NCBI GenBank assembly: GCA_035222895.1
Contig: JAVYIG010000647.1
Coordinates: forward strand, 435,764 to 499,763
DNA: 64,000 nt
Origin: Strongylocentrotus droebachiensis
Lineage: Eukaryota; Echinodermata; Echinoidea; Camarodonta; Strongylocentrotidae
Reading direction: 5' to 3'
Below the pieces are notes generated by a model. It had not been told where the DNA came from and searched no databases. It was given only the letters and a program-made list of their open reading frames with translations. Positions within the stretch are counted from its first letter, which is position 1. Each line of letters starts with the position of its first letter. The position numbers and the translations under genes were made by a program. Positions 35,601-47,581 of this stretch are shown one piece after another.

Positions 35601-38600
35601 GATCAATGATTTGATATAGAGCTCACAAAAAAATAAAAACAAAAACAAAAAAGAACAGAAAGAGCAATTGTTTCTGCATGTATTACTGTTCTCTACCTTA
35701 TATCATGAGATATCAGGGTTTCTTTTAAAGGAAATAAACTATGAAATTCTAAAATTGGCATTTTAACCAGTTCAAAATTACTGTTTGTCCATGCAAATCA
35801 GCATTTTTTTGGTCATATATCAGATACTGATAATCTGAACACGGGATATACGAATACCAGCCTTAACATACAGAATAAATACATACAGGATAAATATATG
35901 CATTTACCAATTTTGACATTCTGACAGGTCTAATAGAGGAAAAACCTTGTTCCTATAATCAATATGTTAATAATAGTTAGAAAGGATACGGTGTCTTCAT
36001 AGCTGCTAGACCAGCCTCTAGTGTCAGCGTTAGTACTGGTGTTGTGTTGAACTGGAAGAGCTTATAGTTCTCCTCACGGAACTGACCAACCAGTTTTTGC
36101 CATCGTAGATCGTCAAACAGTTCCTGAGTATATTAAAGGTAGATATTAGAGGATAATCATCAAAGGCAAGGGTTTTTTTTAAAGGGGATAACAGCAACAA
36201 AACAGGGTTTTCTGTATGTAATAGCTCTTGAATCTAGGCAGAAAATGCCAGAATCACAGAAGTTTGTTGTTTTATTTGATTATAAAGTGCAAGGGAGAGA
36301 TTTCTTTGAGGCAAATTTTTCTTTTCTTTTGTTTTCCTGTAAGTGCTATTGGGTCACTGCTCCATTGCATTTTGTTTGCTACATTTAAGTGGTAAATGTG
36401 TTCTCACCCAATATGTTTCTACATAGAAAAAGCAAGAACAGATACATGTTGTGGGACTATTTCTTCCATTGTTCCAGAATACTAGCACAATTTCCTGACC
36501 TTTCGTCTCACATTAATACCCAGCCGTTCGGTAGATCGTCTACTTGTATTCTATAAGATCCAAACTACTAGAATGCTCCCCAGGGAGTGGAGAATGTGCA
36601 TACATTGTGTGCGGGTAAGCCTGAATCCGATGACCAGGGTAACAATATATCTGTAAAGCGCTTTGAGAGGGCCTGCAGTCCTGAAATGCACTGTAAAAGA
36701 ACAAACTATGATTATTATTAATGATATGTTGACTCACTTTGTATTCTGATATGTTTGGATTGGATGGGAATGCCAGGAGAACCATGATCTTCTTGATCTG
36801 TTCCCCGTCCAGAGAACCAAAATACTTCCTAGCATGCCTGACTGCCTCCACACGGAACTCGCATCGTATCAGCTCAATGAACTCCTGCGTCCGTAGGTTG
36901 ACTTCCAATGTGCTCTACAGTAGAAATAGATAGAACAAAAAATGAATAAAAATAGGGGTATTCAGCATATCCTGGTATATAAACACTGTTAAAACAAACT
37001 CTCTTTAAAATGATAATCACGAAGGTCACAGTTTATTGTATTCCATTGTATTTGAAGCACTAAGGTGACAAGATTTCAATCTAACAAGGAGTACGGAATA
37101 TGGAGTACTCTACAATGGGGGTCTGGCTGTAAGAATATAATGAGGTCTGATCAGTAGACTCTACTAGGGTATATCAAACATTCACATCTTTGTACATTAA
37201 CTCAGATTTCTCCTCCTACATTTCTCATGAATCAACGCTCCCAAGTAAGGGCATAACCAAAGTTTTTCTCACCACCTCATGGTACATCAAAGCAACACAA
37301 ATAAGAGTAACTTTTATTACCAACAATCCTACCACTATCAGTTTGATAAACCACACATTTGTGTATGAAAGCTAAATTGCAAATTATAATCAAACCCTTA
37401 TACATTAGTTCAGTAGCAACATGAAAACCATGTGTAGCCATGATAATAAAATGTTACCTTTATTCTTCTAAGCTTGGTCTTGTTGTTATGACACCATTGT
37501 AAACACGGAGCTGTTTCCCTTCTGATCAGAGACTCTTCAACTTCTTTGGAAACTAGGAACAGGTCTATATTTGTCAGTTCCTGGAAAGAGAAAGGACACA
37601 TATCAGATCAATAAATTATGCGCACAATCCAAAGGTCGAGGGTCAAATCCCAGCATCGTTTGGCAAGACATTAATCTATATTTTCCCCTCTCCACCCAGG
37701 TGAAAATGGGTACCCAATATCGTCGGCCTTATGCCAAAAGGGCCTTAACTGCTTTTGGCCATTCCGAGATAATCGCGTTTAAAGGTTTTGGCCTCTCTAA
37801 TAATCAAAAGTTTGTGGTCGTTTTTTTGCTTTTGAAGCCAATTTCGATAAATGTGTTAAGTTATTAAGTTTTACATGAAATGTGTTAAATTTGTTATAAA
37901 ATATTCAGAATTGTACATGCTATGTGCAAAAAACATGTTAGGGCCTTTTTGGCATAAGGCTTGAATGTACTACTATGTAGCGTATGTTATGCCAGAAGGG
38001 CCATAACCTACTCGGCATTATGCCAAAAGGGGCGTAACCTACGCGGCGTGATGCCAAAAGTGCCGTAACCTGCCGTTATCGTACGCGTAACTATGCGCGC
38101 GTACGCGCGCATAGTTAGCGCCCTTTTGGCATAAGGAAATTTTCTTGTTTCGCAACACCTTTGGTTTGCCAGAAAGGCCCTCCTAACGCAAATGGATCAT
38201 CCGTGTAGGTTAAGGCCCTTTTGGCGTAAGGAAAAAGATGAGATACCCGTTAAGGCCCTTTTGAAATTCATAATTATCTTCATAAATAAATCGAATTTCA
38301 ACAAGTGAAGCACATCATTTTAAAGAGAATGATGATATTAATAACTCAATAACCCCCAAAATCGGGTTAAGGCCCTTTTGGCATAAGGCCGACGATATGC
38401 TAAAGGGACATATATTTGGCTACTCTATGACCGTCATACAATATTACAGCGCCTGGTGCATCACAGCATGACGTACATGAGCCACAATCATTATTTTTAT
38501 GTTACTAGTATGATTTTGCCCTCATGAATTATCAAAATTTAAGGATCATTATTAATTAAAGGTTAAAGGTCATGCACCACAGCCACCTGGCTACAAAGAG

Positions 38601-41600
38601 AGATGATGAATCTCACACTAGAAGCCACTGAAGCCAATAATTAAGTGGATGCGCTGTTTGAAAGTGAGAAGAAGAAGAAAAAAAAGGATCAGAAACTCAC
38701 AACTTTCTTTTTTGGCAAACAAAATTCCTAGATATTTCCCTGACTGGAAAAAAGAAACATGTTTCCCAGGATAGCTGGGAACGAAGATCGATTTACGTTG
38801 AGAATATTACCATATGACTAAGTAGCAATAAATGAAACTAAAAAATAAAAAAACAAAAAAATAAATCATGCCATTCAATCAATCAATCAGTATTAGGAAT
38901 TTGTAAAACTTGTACGGTATTTGTTTTCTTTGATTTCATAACAAGTATACCACTTGGGATAAGGATGTGCTTTGGTCAACTATGTGCTATTCCATTTTAT
39001 TTCATTACACTGACACACACACACACACACACACACACATGACAGCTTAGCCCTTTAAACAAACAAAAAATATTAATTAAAACTTCTTTAAAAATTGACT
39101 CCTGAAAAATAGATTACAAAAAATTCTTGTTATACAGTCGAACCTATCTATAGTGACCGCCCAATGGAAACACAAAAAGTGGTCCTTGTAGACAGGTGGT
39201 CACTAAAGCAGGTTTGACTGTAGTATGATGTGTAATTTTGTCAGTACAACAGTCTGTTTATATTCATGGTAGCTTCAAGCATTTGTTAATGTACCTCGAT
39301 TTGAGAATGGCGTGCTAGCTTGACAGCTGTCTCATAGTAACCCGCCCTAAGGAAGTATTCCACCAGCATCCGGTCTATCCTCTTCTTCTTCCACTGTGAG
39401 AGGGCGCTACCCGTTGTGGTATCGTGCTCCTTAAGATGGGCGAGGCGTTTCTTACAGGCCTGAGCACTCTCTTCCTCCAGTGCTATCGCCTCTGCAGCCT
39501 GCATGTCACAAAGAAAAACATGGCGTTAAAGACTACTTGTACTAGAGTTGATGGCACTAGCCAGCAAAAAATATCATTATCTATAATTTGGATTTATCAC
39601 CCAAAAAATAACCAAAGACATTTATGCATCTTACAAAATTTCAGATTGAACATATATCACAGTACTAAGATTTGAAATGGTACCAGGTTTATCTTATTCA
39701 TGGCTGCATATGGAAATATAGAAAATTTTGAATTTGATTCAAATCAGAGCCAAAGTAAATGCCACATAGATATGTAATGTAGAGATAGCAGATCTGTAAT
39801 CGTCATCATTGAAGATCATTATTATTCAACGTTTACTTTGTTTCTAATGAGTTTTCTACCAATTAAGGCATTACATTTACATGTACATGTACATCCTCCT
39901 CAGTAACTCAATATATGCATCATGTTTGTTGGCCGGGTGCCCAAGGGCCCCTGGGGACAGGGAGGATGCCACTTGTTGATACGGTTTACAACTGATCTAT
40001 TCACACTCCTGGTAAATTTCTTTGTGTTTTTTGTAAATCAAGAATGATAGGTGGACTGGTTGAATTAGGGTCTTACATGTAGTTGAATGATTATAGATGT
40101 AAGCTTAAAATATCACATTCTCAAGAAACATAAATCGGGGCGAATCAATTTTTTCACATACTTCACATTTTGCACAAAACTGTGTAAGAGTATGAATACT
40201 TTAGTTGCTAACTGTATACACCCTTCTGTTTATACATTTCTCAATATCAATTTGTAGAGTACTTTACCTTTCTCTTTAGTACTGTCAGCTTGTCCACAAC
40301 CGAATCAAGAAGGGTGACTACAACCCCAACAGTAGGTTCTTTGCCATCTAGACATTTCTCCAGATCATTAGTAACCTGTAATAAACCAGTTCATAAACCT
40401 GTATTCAAGTCATATGTTTATGCTTCTTTTTTTTTTTCAATCGCAGCCGGCTATGTCGTTTTTGTGCAGCATTATGCAAAAAAACACATGTAAAGTTGCA
40501 CCATGTAAAGTTGAGAAATCAATGTACATGTATAAGAACTATAACATTCATAGCTGTGATGCACATTTTTCACATGCATTAAAATGACAATATACATTGT
40601 ATGTCTAAAAGTTCATTCAGAAGTGACATGGTATAAGCAGAGGCATTTTTCTCTAAATGTACCAATGAATGTGTATTTACTGACAGAAAAGTGATGCTTA
40701 TTATACTTAAAGATAAACTTTAGTACTGGTAATGCGATTGCATTGTGAAAGAAAAGGTGTGAAAGGATCAGAAACAGTTGATCATGGAGCATGTAAGTAT
40801 TGGTGTGCACTGCAAGGTTCTGGAGTCATCAAAATCATAATAAATTTGACCGAGTCTTGGTAAAGTAACAAACACTCACATAGAAAGCTATATATGGGAC
40901 AACACACATGGTGTCGGGGAAGGTACTGCCTTGGTTTCCTTGTCTTTCTATGCTCATTACTCAGCCAGTATACATTTTCTTCCAAAATTGTTTGGCACAT
41001 GTCATTTATTTGTAATCTTGAACATTCAGTGTAAGTTTCGTTTGATTCTGTGAGAATTAATTTCTTTTTTTTTTACCAGTACTGGAGTTTATCTTTAAGT
41101 CATCTTTATTACATTTTTATTGCATAAGTTTACCAACTCATATCTGAAGAGGCTTAAATCCTTAAAATGCATCTTGTGCCATTAAAAACCTATTTCATTA
41201 CATGAAGGAATATCCTTTTGATCAGCTTCCTTATCTACTCAATAGGTTTCATGCATCCGGGGACTTTCTTTCTTACCTGCATAACATGTGCCACCTCTCT
41301 ATCGATGACCTTCTGACAGTTCCGGAAGTTCTTGTTGAGGTTCTCATATGGAACCTGTTAAAGAGTGAATGCACAGAATAAACTTTGAAGGAAGAAAAAC
41401 AAAATTGCACACAAAAAGAAGATGAAGCACTGCACAACTCAATATCTTATGAGTACACAAAAGTATGTACACTGTATGTATACATACAATGTACATGTAC
41501 AGTATGTACCATAATAAATGTATCGACAAGTGAACAAGTAACAATGAAAAAACATGGGGAAACACAAAATACATGTGTACATGTATATATCGGCTACACT

Positions 41601-43060
41601 GTATAAGCCTTTGTCAAGGAACTATTATAATTTTGGCTCATAGCCAAAATGTTATGTATTTTGAATCTCTTACAGTTGCTTCATTGTTTTTTCTTCACTT
41701 GTCTATATTTTGTGAACTGCAAGGACTGTATTTATTCTCATGTACATGCATCAATGTACATGTATAAGACACTTAAACTGTAATACAGTTAAAGTTTCTA
41801 TTTTTCTTATTTGTGTCTCCAATCACCAGATCCCCAATTCCTATTTAAACATGCATGCTGGAGAAGATTAATGTGGCATATGCTGTAATGTACAGTTATA
41901 TACTGCTGTAATTTACACATTGTTTTTAATTGATGTTGGAATTTGGAAATAAATGATTTGATTTGATTTGATACTAGCTATTCCATGTCAAATACAACTC
42001 ATTCATGTACATGAATACTTGTCTTGATGTACATTAACTTACTGTATATTTCTTTTTCATCAATGGATGTGGCACAATCTGTCTGGCCACAAAACATCTG
42101 TTTTCCTCACAAAACCCTTTATTTTTCTTCTTTTGCTCGATTCCTATTCCTGCTGCCTACTGCGGAGACATATCAAGTTATGACACTATTTTAAAATATC
42201 CTCAACACCAGTGCAGTGTTTCTGTTTCACTTGAAAATAATTTTCTTTCAATTCAATTCGCAATGTTAACAAATGTAATGATTGTAATCCAGGCTTAATG
42301 AATAATACTCTCTGCTCTCACTAACTGTACTGCAGCAACCCTACAGACCCTTAATTTAAAGAGAACTAACCCCAAAGAATAAGTATAGATCTAGATCTAG
42401 GTAGACTATAGCTGAAAAACAAGATGAATTCCTGCCTTTTATTGGACAATAAATCTTATGAACATGTACCGGTACAAGAGATATTATAAATGAAGATTTA
42501 TGAGCACAGCCATTTTCTTGAAAATGTGATGTAGGGTCTCGAGTCTACATGTCACGAAGCTTTTTTTAACTCGAAAGACTTTTTCAATTCAATAACAAAA
42601 CCTTTACTTTTCAATTATGAGGGAAAATCATAGCCGAGAAAGTAAAGTGTTTTGCAATGCTAGACCTTTATCTGTCAGGTTGCATTTCTTGCAGAATGCA
42701 AACAAAATGTATGATCTTTCGAAAATATCTGGTTGTGTCTCCTAATCTTTAACCATTTTGTTTACGTGCGTCTCTGTGGGGGTCGATATAGGGCGATCGA
42801 TGGGTGTGTTTACAAAATGATCCACAACACTAAAGAGTGCATACACAGTGCAAGTGGAGTACATCAGCCGCCCTCAATACGCACTGCATATTTTCAACTA
42901 AAAATCATTAGATTTGTACTATAAAAGTCATCAATAGCAATGCCTAAATCTGTAACCATGCCTTTAGGCTCATTCCCTGCATTGAAATCTACATACGAAC
43001 AGATATAATGAGCTTAAATACCTTCAATGTTGCGTGTTCCAGCGTACAAATGTCAGCCAT
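31377..43060 (-). CDS. MAEA: MAEA, CTLH/GID E3 ubiquitin ligase subunit, ten exons
   Basis: RING-like subunit of the CTLH (yeast GID; Fyv10/Gid9) ubiquitin ligase. Exons, in transcript order: 43060-43022, 41354-41277, 40375-40268, 39498-39295, 37580-37458, 36914-36738, 36123-35990, 35434-35310, 33061-32997, 31478-31377. All have GT-AG borders and fuse in frame to 384 residues against about 396 in vertebrates. N-terminal coiled region 14-100; LisH about 112-143 ([20 protein letters not shown]); CTLH about 150-205 ([29 protein letters not shown]); CRA about 205-288. The unusual RING-like zinc domain follows, with C300/C303, the [12 protein letters not shown] block, [13 protein letters not shown] and [11 protein letters not shown] before the conserved EKVFIM end. 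The start ATG is in a short first exon encoding 13 residues ([13 protein letters not shown]). Introns hold many transposons and a 217-bp satellite. Confidence 0.95.
32774..32934. mobile_element. Short hairpin MITE, family I
   Basis: CAGTGACATAAAGACGTAAC at the left is matched inverted by GTTACGTCTTTGTGTCACT at the right; the following CTCCAT-TTTTGGC stretch is also inverted. The right end lies 63 bp from the donor side of MAEA exon 9. Confidence 0.65.
33841..34693. repeat. Four-copy tandem satellite, ~217-bp unit
   Basis: Units start at about 33841 (diverged), 34039, 34258 and 34475. Each has CAAGCCAGTCAATATTAATG, GGTTTGCACATTGTGCAATG and CTTGACTTGTGAAGGGGGTG. Lies in MAEA intron 9. Confidence 0.85.
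35014..35209. mobile_element. TTAAAG-ended MITE, family F, copy 3
   Basis: The best preserved copy: ends TTTAAAGCCTGTCTGCACTA and TAGTGCAGACAGGCTTTAAA are exact complements through about 20 bases. In MAEA intron 8-9 region, 100 bp left of exon 8. Confidence 0.88.
36575..36720 (+). mobile_element. SINE 3' fragment
   Basis: A GTAAAGCGCTTTGAGAGGGC stretch followed by GCACTGTAAAAGAACAAACT and an ATTATTATT tail, typical of SINE/LINE 3' ends. No tRNA-like head. It ends about 20 bp from MAEA exon 6. Confidence 0.4.
37610..37716 (+). mobile_element. tRNA-SINE fragment
   Basis: Contains a degraded B box (GGTCGAGGGTCAAATCCC), GCAAGACATTAATCTA and CTCTCCACCCAGGTGAAAAT, as in the SINE at 53942-54215. 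It is cut by the element starting at 37717. Confidence 0.55.
37717..38398. mobile_element. DNA transposon with arrayed end motifs, family J
   Basis: Ends are perfect inverted copies of about 33 bp: ATATCGTCGGCCTTATGCCA, then AAAGGGCCTTAAC. Around nine further copies of the TTATGCCAAAAGGGCCTTAA motif lie inside in both orientations (near 37942, 37985, 38015, 38048, 38122, 38160, 38208, 38252). A 30-bp perfect palindrome is at 38088-38117. No transposase frame. Confidence 0.75.
39013..39039. repeat. (CA)n microsatellite
   Basis: Thirteen or so CA units in MAEA intron 4. Confidence 0.9.
39133..39222. mobile_element. Mini inverted-repeat element, family K
   Basis: TACAGTCGAACCTATCTATA at the left is matched by the complement of AAAGCAGGTTTGACTGTA at the right, with GTGACC also inverted. 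Similar words (AAAGACAGATGGTCACGAAA, GTGGTCTTTA) occur around 21245-21330 in PUS1 intron 8. Confidence 0.6.
40709..41098. mobile_element. TTAAAG-ended MITE, family L, copy 1
   Basis: CTTAAAGATAAACTTTAGTA at the left pairs with TACTGGAGTTTATCTTTAAG at the right. Body carries ATGCGATTGCATTGTGAAAG and GGTTCTGGAGTCATCAAAAT, shared with 45271-45640. In MAEA intron 2. Confidence 0.75.
41860..41971 (+). mobile_element. LINE 3' end with (GATTT)n tail
   Basis: Ends AAATAAATGATTTGATTTGA at about 41948-41971. Short non-coding 3' UTR-like piece, as left by 5'-truncated LINE insertions. Confidence 0.5.
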
Positions 43061-43604
43061 TTTTCTCCGAGTTAGTTTGTTTTGCGCCCTCTATTATCGA
43101 CCGTATACCGCCGCGGCGGCCTAGCCCCTGAGCTGCGCTGCCGGTCCATTGTTCGGCGTCCAACTAATACTTTTGATTAAAGATTTTTTTAAATAAGCTA
43201 CACGAATGTGATCGCCAACCTACTGATCTTTGTTGGATATGTAATTATTGTCATACATAATTTGTACTTCACTTACCTACTGGTACTGACATTGTACTGA
43301 TTTTGTTGAGCGTTAGCCAGTCAATTTTGTGTAATATAAATTCGGCATTTAGAGACGCTATGCGTCTTTCTCCAGACTCGAGAGTGGGTAGTAGCGACGG
43401 TAGCCTTGTTTAACCAGTAACGGATTCTTCGTTCACCCTAATACTAGCACCTCAAAGGTTTATTTGTGACATTTATTCTTGGGATATTACATTTATCTGT
43501 AAAACTTGTCAATTTTGCTTGCTTATAGCTTGGCCCTTTCGCAAATTCCACGCTACACTCTAGCGAGGGGAATCTTCACGATTAATTCCAATGAAACCAC
43601 TCTA

Positions 43605-44243
43605 TCTTTCTATCTCTTTCTCTCTCACTCTTTCACGTGCACTGATTGGCAACCCTTCATTAAACAAAAGTTGGTCTAAATGGAAGCAAACATATCGGGG
43701 GGGGGGGGAGATTCCAGTAATCGAAGAAATAAGAAAGTCATGAAAATTGACATTCGAGATCAATAACTTTCCCCTTGTCAAGTTGGTCCTGATGTGTAAT
43801 GCATATGCCCTACAAGGAGAACTATAAAAGGTGTCTACACAAAATAAAAGAATAACATTTTCTCACTTATCATAGCAAAGCCATATCAAAATGGCTATGC
43901 CATCGTGAGTTACATAACATATATTATGGCATATGTTCTTCACTTGCTATGGGCGATTTACTTTTACTTTGTCAAAATCTGGAAGTACGCGTTTAGGGGT
44001 ATTTTTTCTTGATCCCGACTCGAATTGAAAACTGGTCGGGAAGCTGATTGTCTAGAACTTTCGGTTACGTTAGCTTGCTAATGTAAAAACACATTAATCC
44101 CGAATGTCAATATTCATGACTTGCGTCTTTGTTCGATTTCAGAACCCCCCCCCCCCCTCTCGGATTTGTTTGCTTCCACCTATATAGACCAACCTTTTTA
44201 TGAAGGGGTGCCAATTAGTGCGCGTGAAAGAGTGAGAAAGAGG

Positions 44244-44270
<27 letters not shown>
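43605..44270. mobile_element. Long inverted-repeat element upstream of MAEA
   Basis: Left arm (about 43610-43762) contains CACTCTTTCACGTGCACTGA, GGAAGCAAACAT and GTCATGAAAATTGACATTCG; each has its complement in order in the right arm (about 44103-44262). Arms are about 150 bp. A (GA)n run and poly-G/C runs sit at the borders. Inner 340 bp non-coding. Confidence 0.65.
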
Positions 44271-44282
<12 letters not shown>

Positions 44283-44379
44283 GAGATACAAATATAATGC
44301 CAAGAAAGAGACCAGAGAAAAAACAAAAAACTGAACTAATGGGAACATTCGCCCCCTCCCACTTATCCAAGCTCCCCGA

Positions 44380-44700
44380 AAGTGTCCATTTTTACATTTG
44401 AAAAAGTGCTCTTTTCCTTTTTAAGCAGTTCACTTTCCCCTTCTAATAAGTGCCCATTTTCACCTCTGATATGTGCCCCTTTTATTTTGACACGTGTCCC
44501 CTTTTCACTTCTAATAATTACTTTTTTTCCTTCAGATAAATACCCCTTTTTTTCCTTTTTTATATCAGCCCCTCCACATTTTCATGAATGCCCTCTTTTC
44601 ACCTCTTATAATGCCCCAATTAAAATCTGGTAGACTCCCCTTTTCCTTCAACAGATGCCCTTTTTCCACTCTCATAAGTACAAAAAACAGATTTCGGAGA
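44380..44700. repeat. Degenerate short-period tandem repeats
   Basis: Loose units of about 25-30 bp around TGCCC(A/C)TTTTCACCTCT(A/G)ATA. The inverted form occurs at 3340-3480. A (TTTA)n run follows at 44713-44745. Confidence 0.5.
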
Positions 44701-44713
44701 GTTTGAAATATGT

Positions 44714-44744
<31 letters not shown>

Positions 44745-45270
44745 TTCATTCATTCATTCATTTTACACAAATCATTCAAGCTTATGAGGGGAAAATTCTT
44801 TGATTCAAGAAAAAATACAAAAATAATGAACAGGTTGAGAACTAGAACAACAAAATAACGGTTAAATTTGAGGGGTTTAATGAAAAGCTTATAGCTTGTA
44901 TTAAAAATGTAGACCCCCTGGCTATCAAAAAGAATATTTAAAATATTATATGACTTAGCTAAGCAAAATAACAAAAATGATAGAAATACTTTATAAGCTT
45001 TCTCAGATGTCCCATAATCATTCCTTTTATTATAATGTGTGTATTTGTTCATTTCAAATGACTTTACCGTGGTGGAGCTGCAGATGGATACAGACAATGT
45101 GGAATATTATTAGGTTGTTCATTTCGATTTCATTTCGATTGACAGGTCAATGATAAACATCAATATTTTGTTTAATTCTCGTAAAAAATGAGAAAATGAA
45201 AAGGGAATACTATTTCACACACATATATAACTGTCGGATAACGACAGTCCAGTCCCAGAGATGAGACTTA

Positions 45271-45640
45271 CAAAGAAAGTTGAGTTCTGGTCATGCGATT
45301 GCATTGTGAAAGAAACTTTGTGGAATCGATCAGAAAAGTTGATCATCTAGCATATTGGTGTGTACTGCAAGCTTCTGGAATCATCAAAATGATGAGAAAT
45401 TTGGCCCAGTCTGTGTAAAGTTACAAGCACTGTACACAGAAAGATGTAAACGAGACTACACGAACATGTGGTATAAAGATATGTATGAAGTTCCATGCCA
45501 TATTTGGAATATTAAGGCATTTGAAGAGCCATGCTTTTCAGGAAACATTTGTTTGTCTGATGTTCTTCTACACTTGCATACAATGATAACGCTCACAAAT
45601 TATTTTGACCTCTTCCCAGAACTCAACCTTCTCTTTAAAG
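45271..45640. mobile_element. TTAAAG-ended MITE, family L, copy 2
   Basis: Ends AAAGAAAGTTGAGTTCTGG and CCCAGAACTCAACCTTCTCTTTAAAG; shares ATGCGATTGCATTGTGAAAG with copy 1. A 109-codon open frame across it is explained by the repeat and is not treated as a gene. Confidence 0.7.
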
Positions 45641-46463
45641 CCAGTTGTATTTATAAAGTGATTATAAGAAGTAGTTGTCGGTAAAAAAAAATGTAAATGG
45701 GCCCTCACGATTAATAAAAACAACATGAATAAGATAAAATAGTGAAAAGATTTTATTTACACTCTCTGGCAAGATTCATCAAGGTGAATGAACAAACAGT
45801 ACGTACTTAGAAAAGAATTTCGCATAGATTAAGCATTTGGCCCTTCAAAAATAAAATACATTAATAATTGTGCCCTTTCTCTCTTTCTTTCCTGTAGATA
45901 TTTCGCGTCATTAGTCAACTTTTTCATACTTTTCTTCTTATAAATCATTCCAAATAAATTTTCAGATTAAAGGCACATCCGATTAAAAATTAAAAAAAAA
46001 CAATACTCGGCCAGCATAGGCGGGGGAGGGGGCGAGGTGCCCTCATATTTTGTCAAGGAGACACCCCAGTTTACCTTTTATCAAGTGTATTTTGGTGACG
46101 AAATAACATTTGTTACCAAAATAAATGGTTATTTGCATTTTAGACACTGGAAGGTTTATATTTTCGAAAAAGAGGCGGCAGCCCCCTGAAAATGTGTCAA
46201 AATGTCTATGTTCTCAATACTTATGCACAGGCCAATTTCGTTAAATTTCCCACATGGTAACGTAACCCGCACTTTGCTGCCAACCCACATGCCTGAAATA
46301 GCAAGTGCCTTAATAATAGCTTTTATAATATACTTGATAACCTTTTAGTTATAGCCCAAACAATTATTAGTTTTATGTATTCGACACATCATTCTACGTT
46401 TGAAATTTCGAAGATGACAGCAAGATGTTACAAAAGGAACTGCTAGGCCATTCATTGTTACTA

Positions 46464-46660
46464 CTAGTTGTCATGAATACGTTCTTGATACTTCTGTCGA
46501 AGCTGGGCAACTCGCCATTCCGCTAAGACATGCATGGTAGCCGTCAACGTTCCTTCCTTATAATAATCGTAACTGACATAGTTTGTCCGGAGAAGGCCTG
46601 GAATCGAATCATAGAACAGTTTCAAAACATTCCTAGGTGTCGTAGCATCAAGGGCCAAGG
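46464..46660 (-). CDS. Possible C-terminal exon of unknown protein
   Basis: An open stretch ending at a TAG (46464-46466) with protein-like composition: NVLKLFYDSIPGLLR, YVSYDYYKEGTLTATMH and EWRVAQLRQKYQERI. A 3' splice site may be CGACACCTAG at about 46640. It lies 100 bp downstream of the stop of the membrane protein at 46763-47581 on the same strand, so it could be an alternative last exon of that gene or the end of another. No family recognised. Confidence 0.3.
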
Positions 46661-46762
46661 GTAGCAGTCGAAAATGTCAAATGCGCCAAGGAAAAGCTCA
46701 GTCTGACCAGTTTCCTGATGCAATCATTGTGCTTAGAATATTGAAAGTACCTTTTCGCTGAA

Positions 46763-47581
46763 TCATGCAACGACAGTTGGTAACTCGTCATGAACGTACG
46801 ACCGTTGTGAATGTGTATCAGAATCTATCTGACCTCGTAGCACAACTTTAATGAGAGTTTTCTCCCGCGCCAAGGCAAAATGGGGGTCTCCTCGTTCATC
46901 AGAGTTCCCGCTCCAGGCTTCCCGTCGTGTTGTTGGGCTCACCGAACTCGTATTTTTATGTTTGGCTTCGTGCTCGTCGTCAGCTTCCTCGTCGAGGTTA
47001 CGATATCTTCTCGCCTTCAAACACACCAATAAGGTGATGATGAAAATGACAAATGCAAGGATGACACTACAGAGAACTGTCAACGCGATTACGACTCCTG
47101 TTGAAGACAAGTGAAACAATAATATGTTTGTGATGAAACTTAGAATTAAAAAAAGATAACGATGATAATAATGATAATAGCAATGATAGTTGAGATAAGT
47201 AAAACATTATGATTGTGTTATTATCATCATTAGTCCTCTGCGCTTGCCCATTATGTACAAGGTTCGTAACATATAATTAAGCTAATTAAATAATTGAGTT
47301 AGCCTAATTATTGTGAGGATATATTTTTACAGAAATGTGACGGGTATTGTTGTGCTAAGCTTTATGAAACAGGGCCCTGATAATAAATTAATAGGGACTT
47401 TTAGATTTGCGTGGACTGATACGTGTGACGTCCATTCAAGGCAGTGCATTAAAAGGACGTCGATCGTAGCAATCCTCGTTGTCGTTCGACAAATCTAAAA
47501 GTCCCTAATGTCAATGCAGTGAACGTACCTGTCATTATTTCTGCCATGATGATGAAATGAGGCCCACGAGAAGCTTGAGTT
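46763..47581 (-). CDS. Single-pass membrane protein TM1, two 3' exons seen
   Basis: Exons 47581-47529 (or 47573-47529 if the second AG is used) and 47097-46763. The junction completes a Gly codon (G|GA). The protein reads ...MAEIMT-G, then a strong membrane span (VVIALTVLCSVILAFVIFII), a basic stop-transfer KARRYR, and an acidic then Ser/Thr-rich cytoplasmic tail ending PTVVA. If the ATG at 47545-47547 is the true start, the product is 117 residues with almost no outer part. If the acceptor TATCATTACCAG at 47582 is real, this is the 3' end of a larger receptor-like gene whose upstream exons I did not find. Its span, exon phase and tail start match the gene at 55283-59220, so the two are paralogues. 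Function unknown. Confidence 0.55.
47392..47507. mobile_element. Short TA-flanked MITE, family G relative
   Basis: TAGGGACTTTTAGATTTGCG at the left and CAAATCTAAAAGTCCCTA at the right are inverted. The ends resemble those of 17142-17854. Lies 22 bp from the 5' splice site of the TM1 short exon. Confidence 0.7.

Noticed and set aside
45355..45684. 109-codon plus-strand frame
   Set aside because: It falls inside a MITE (family L) whose other copy lacks the frame.
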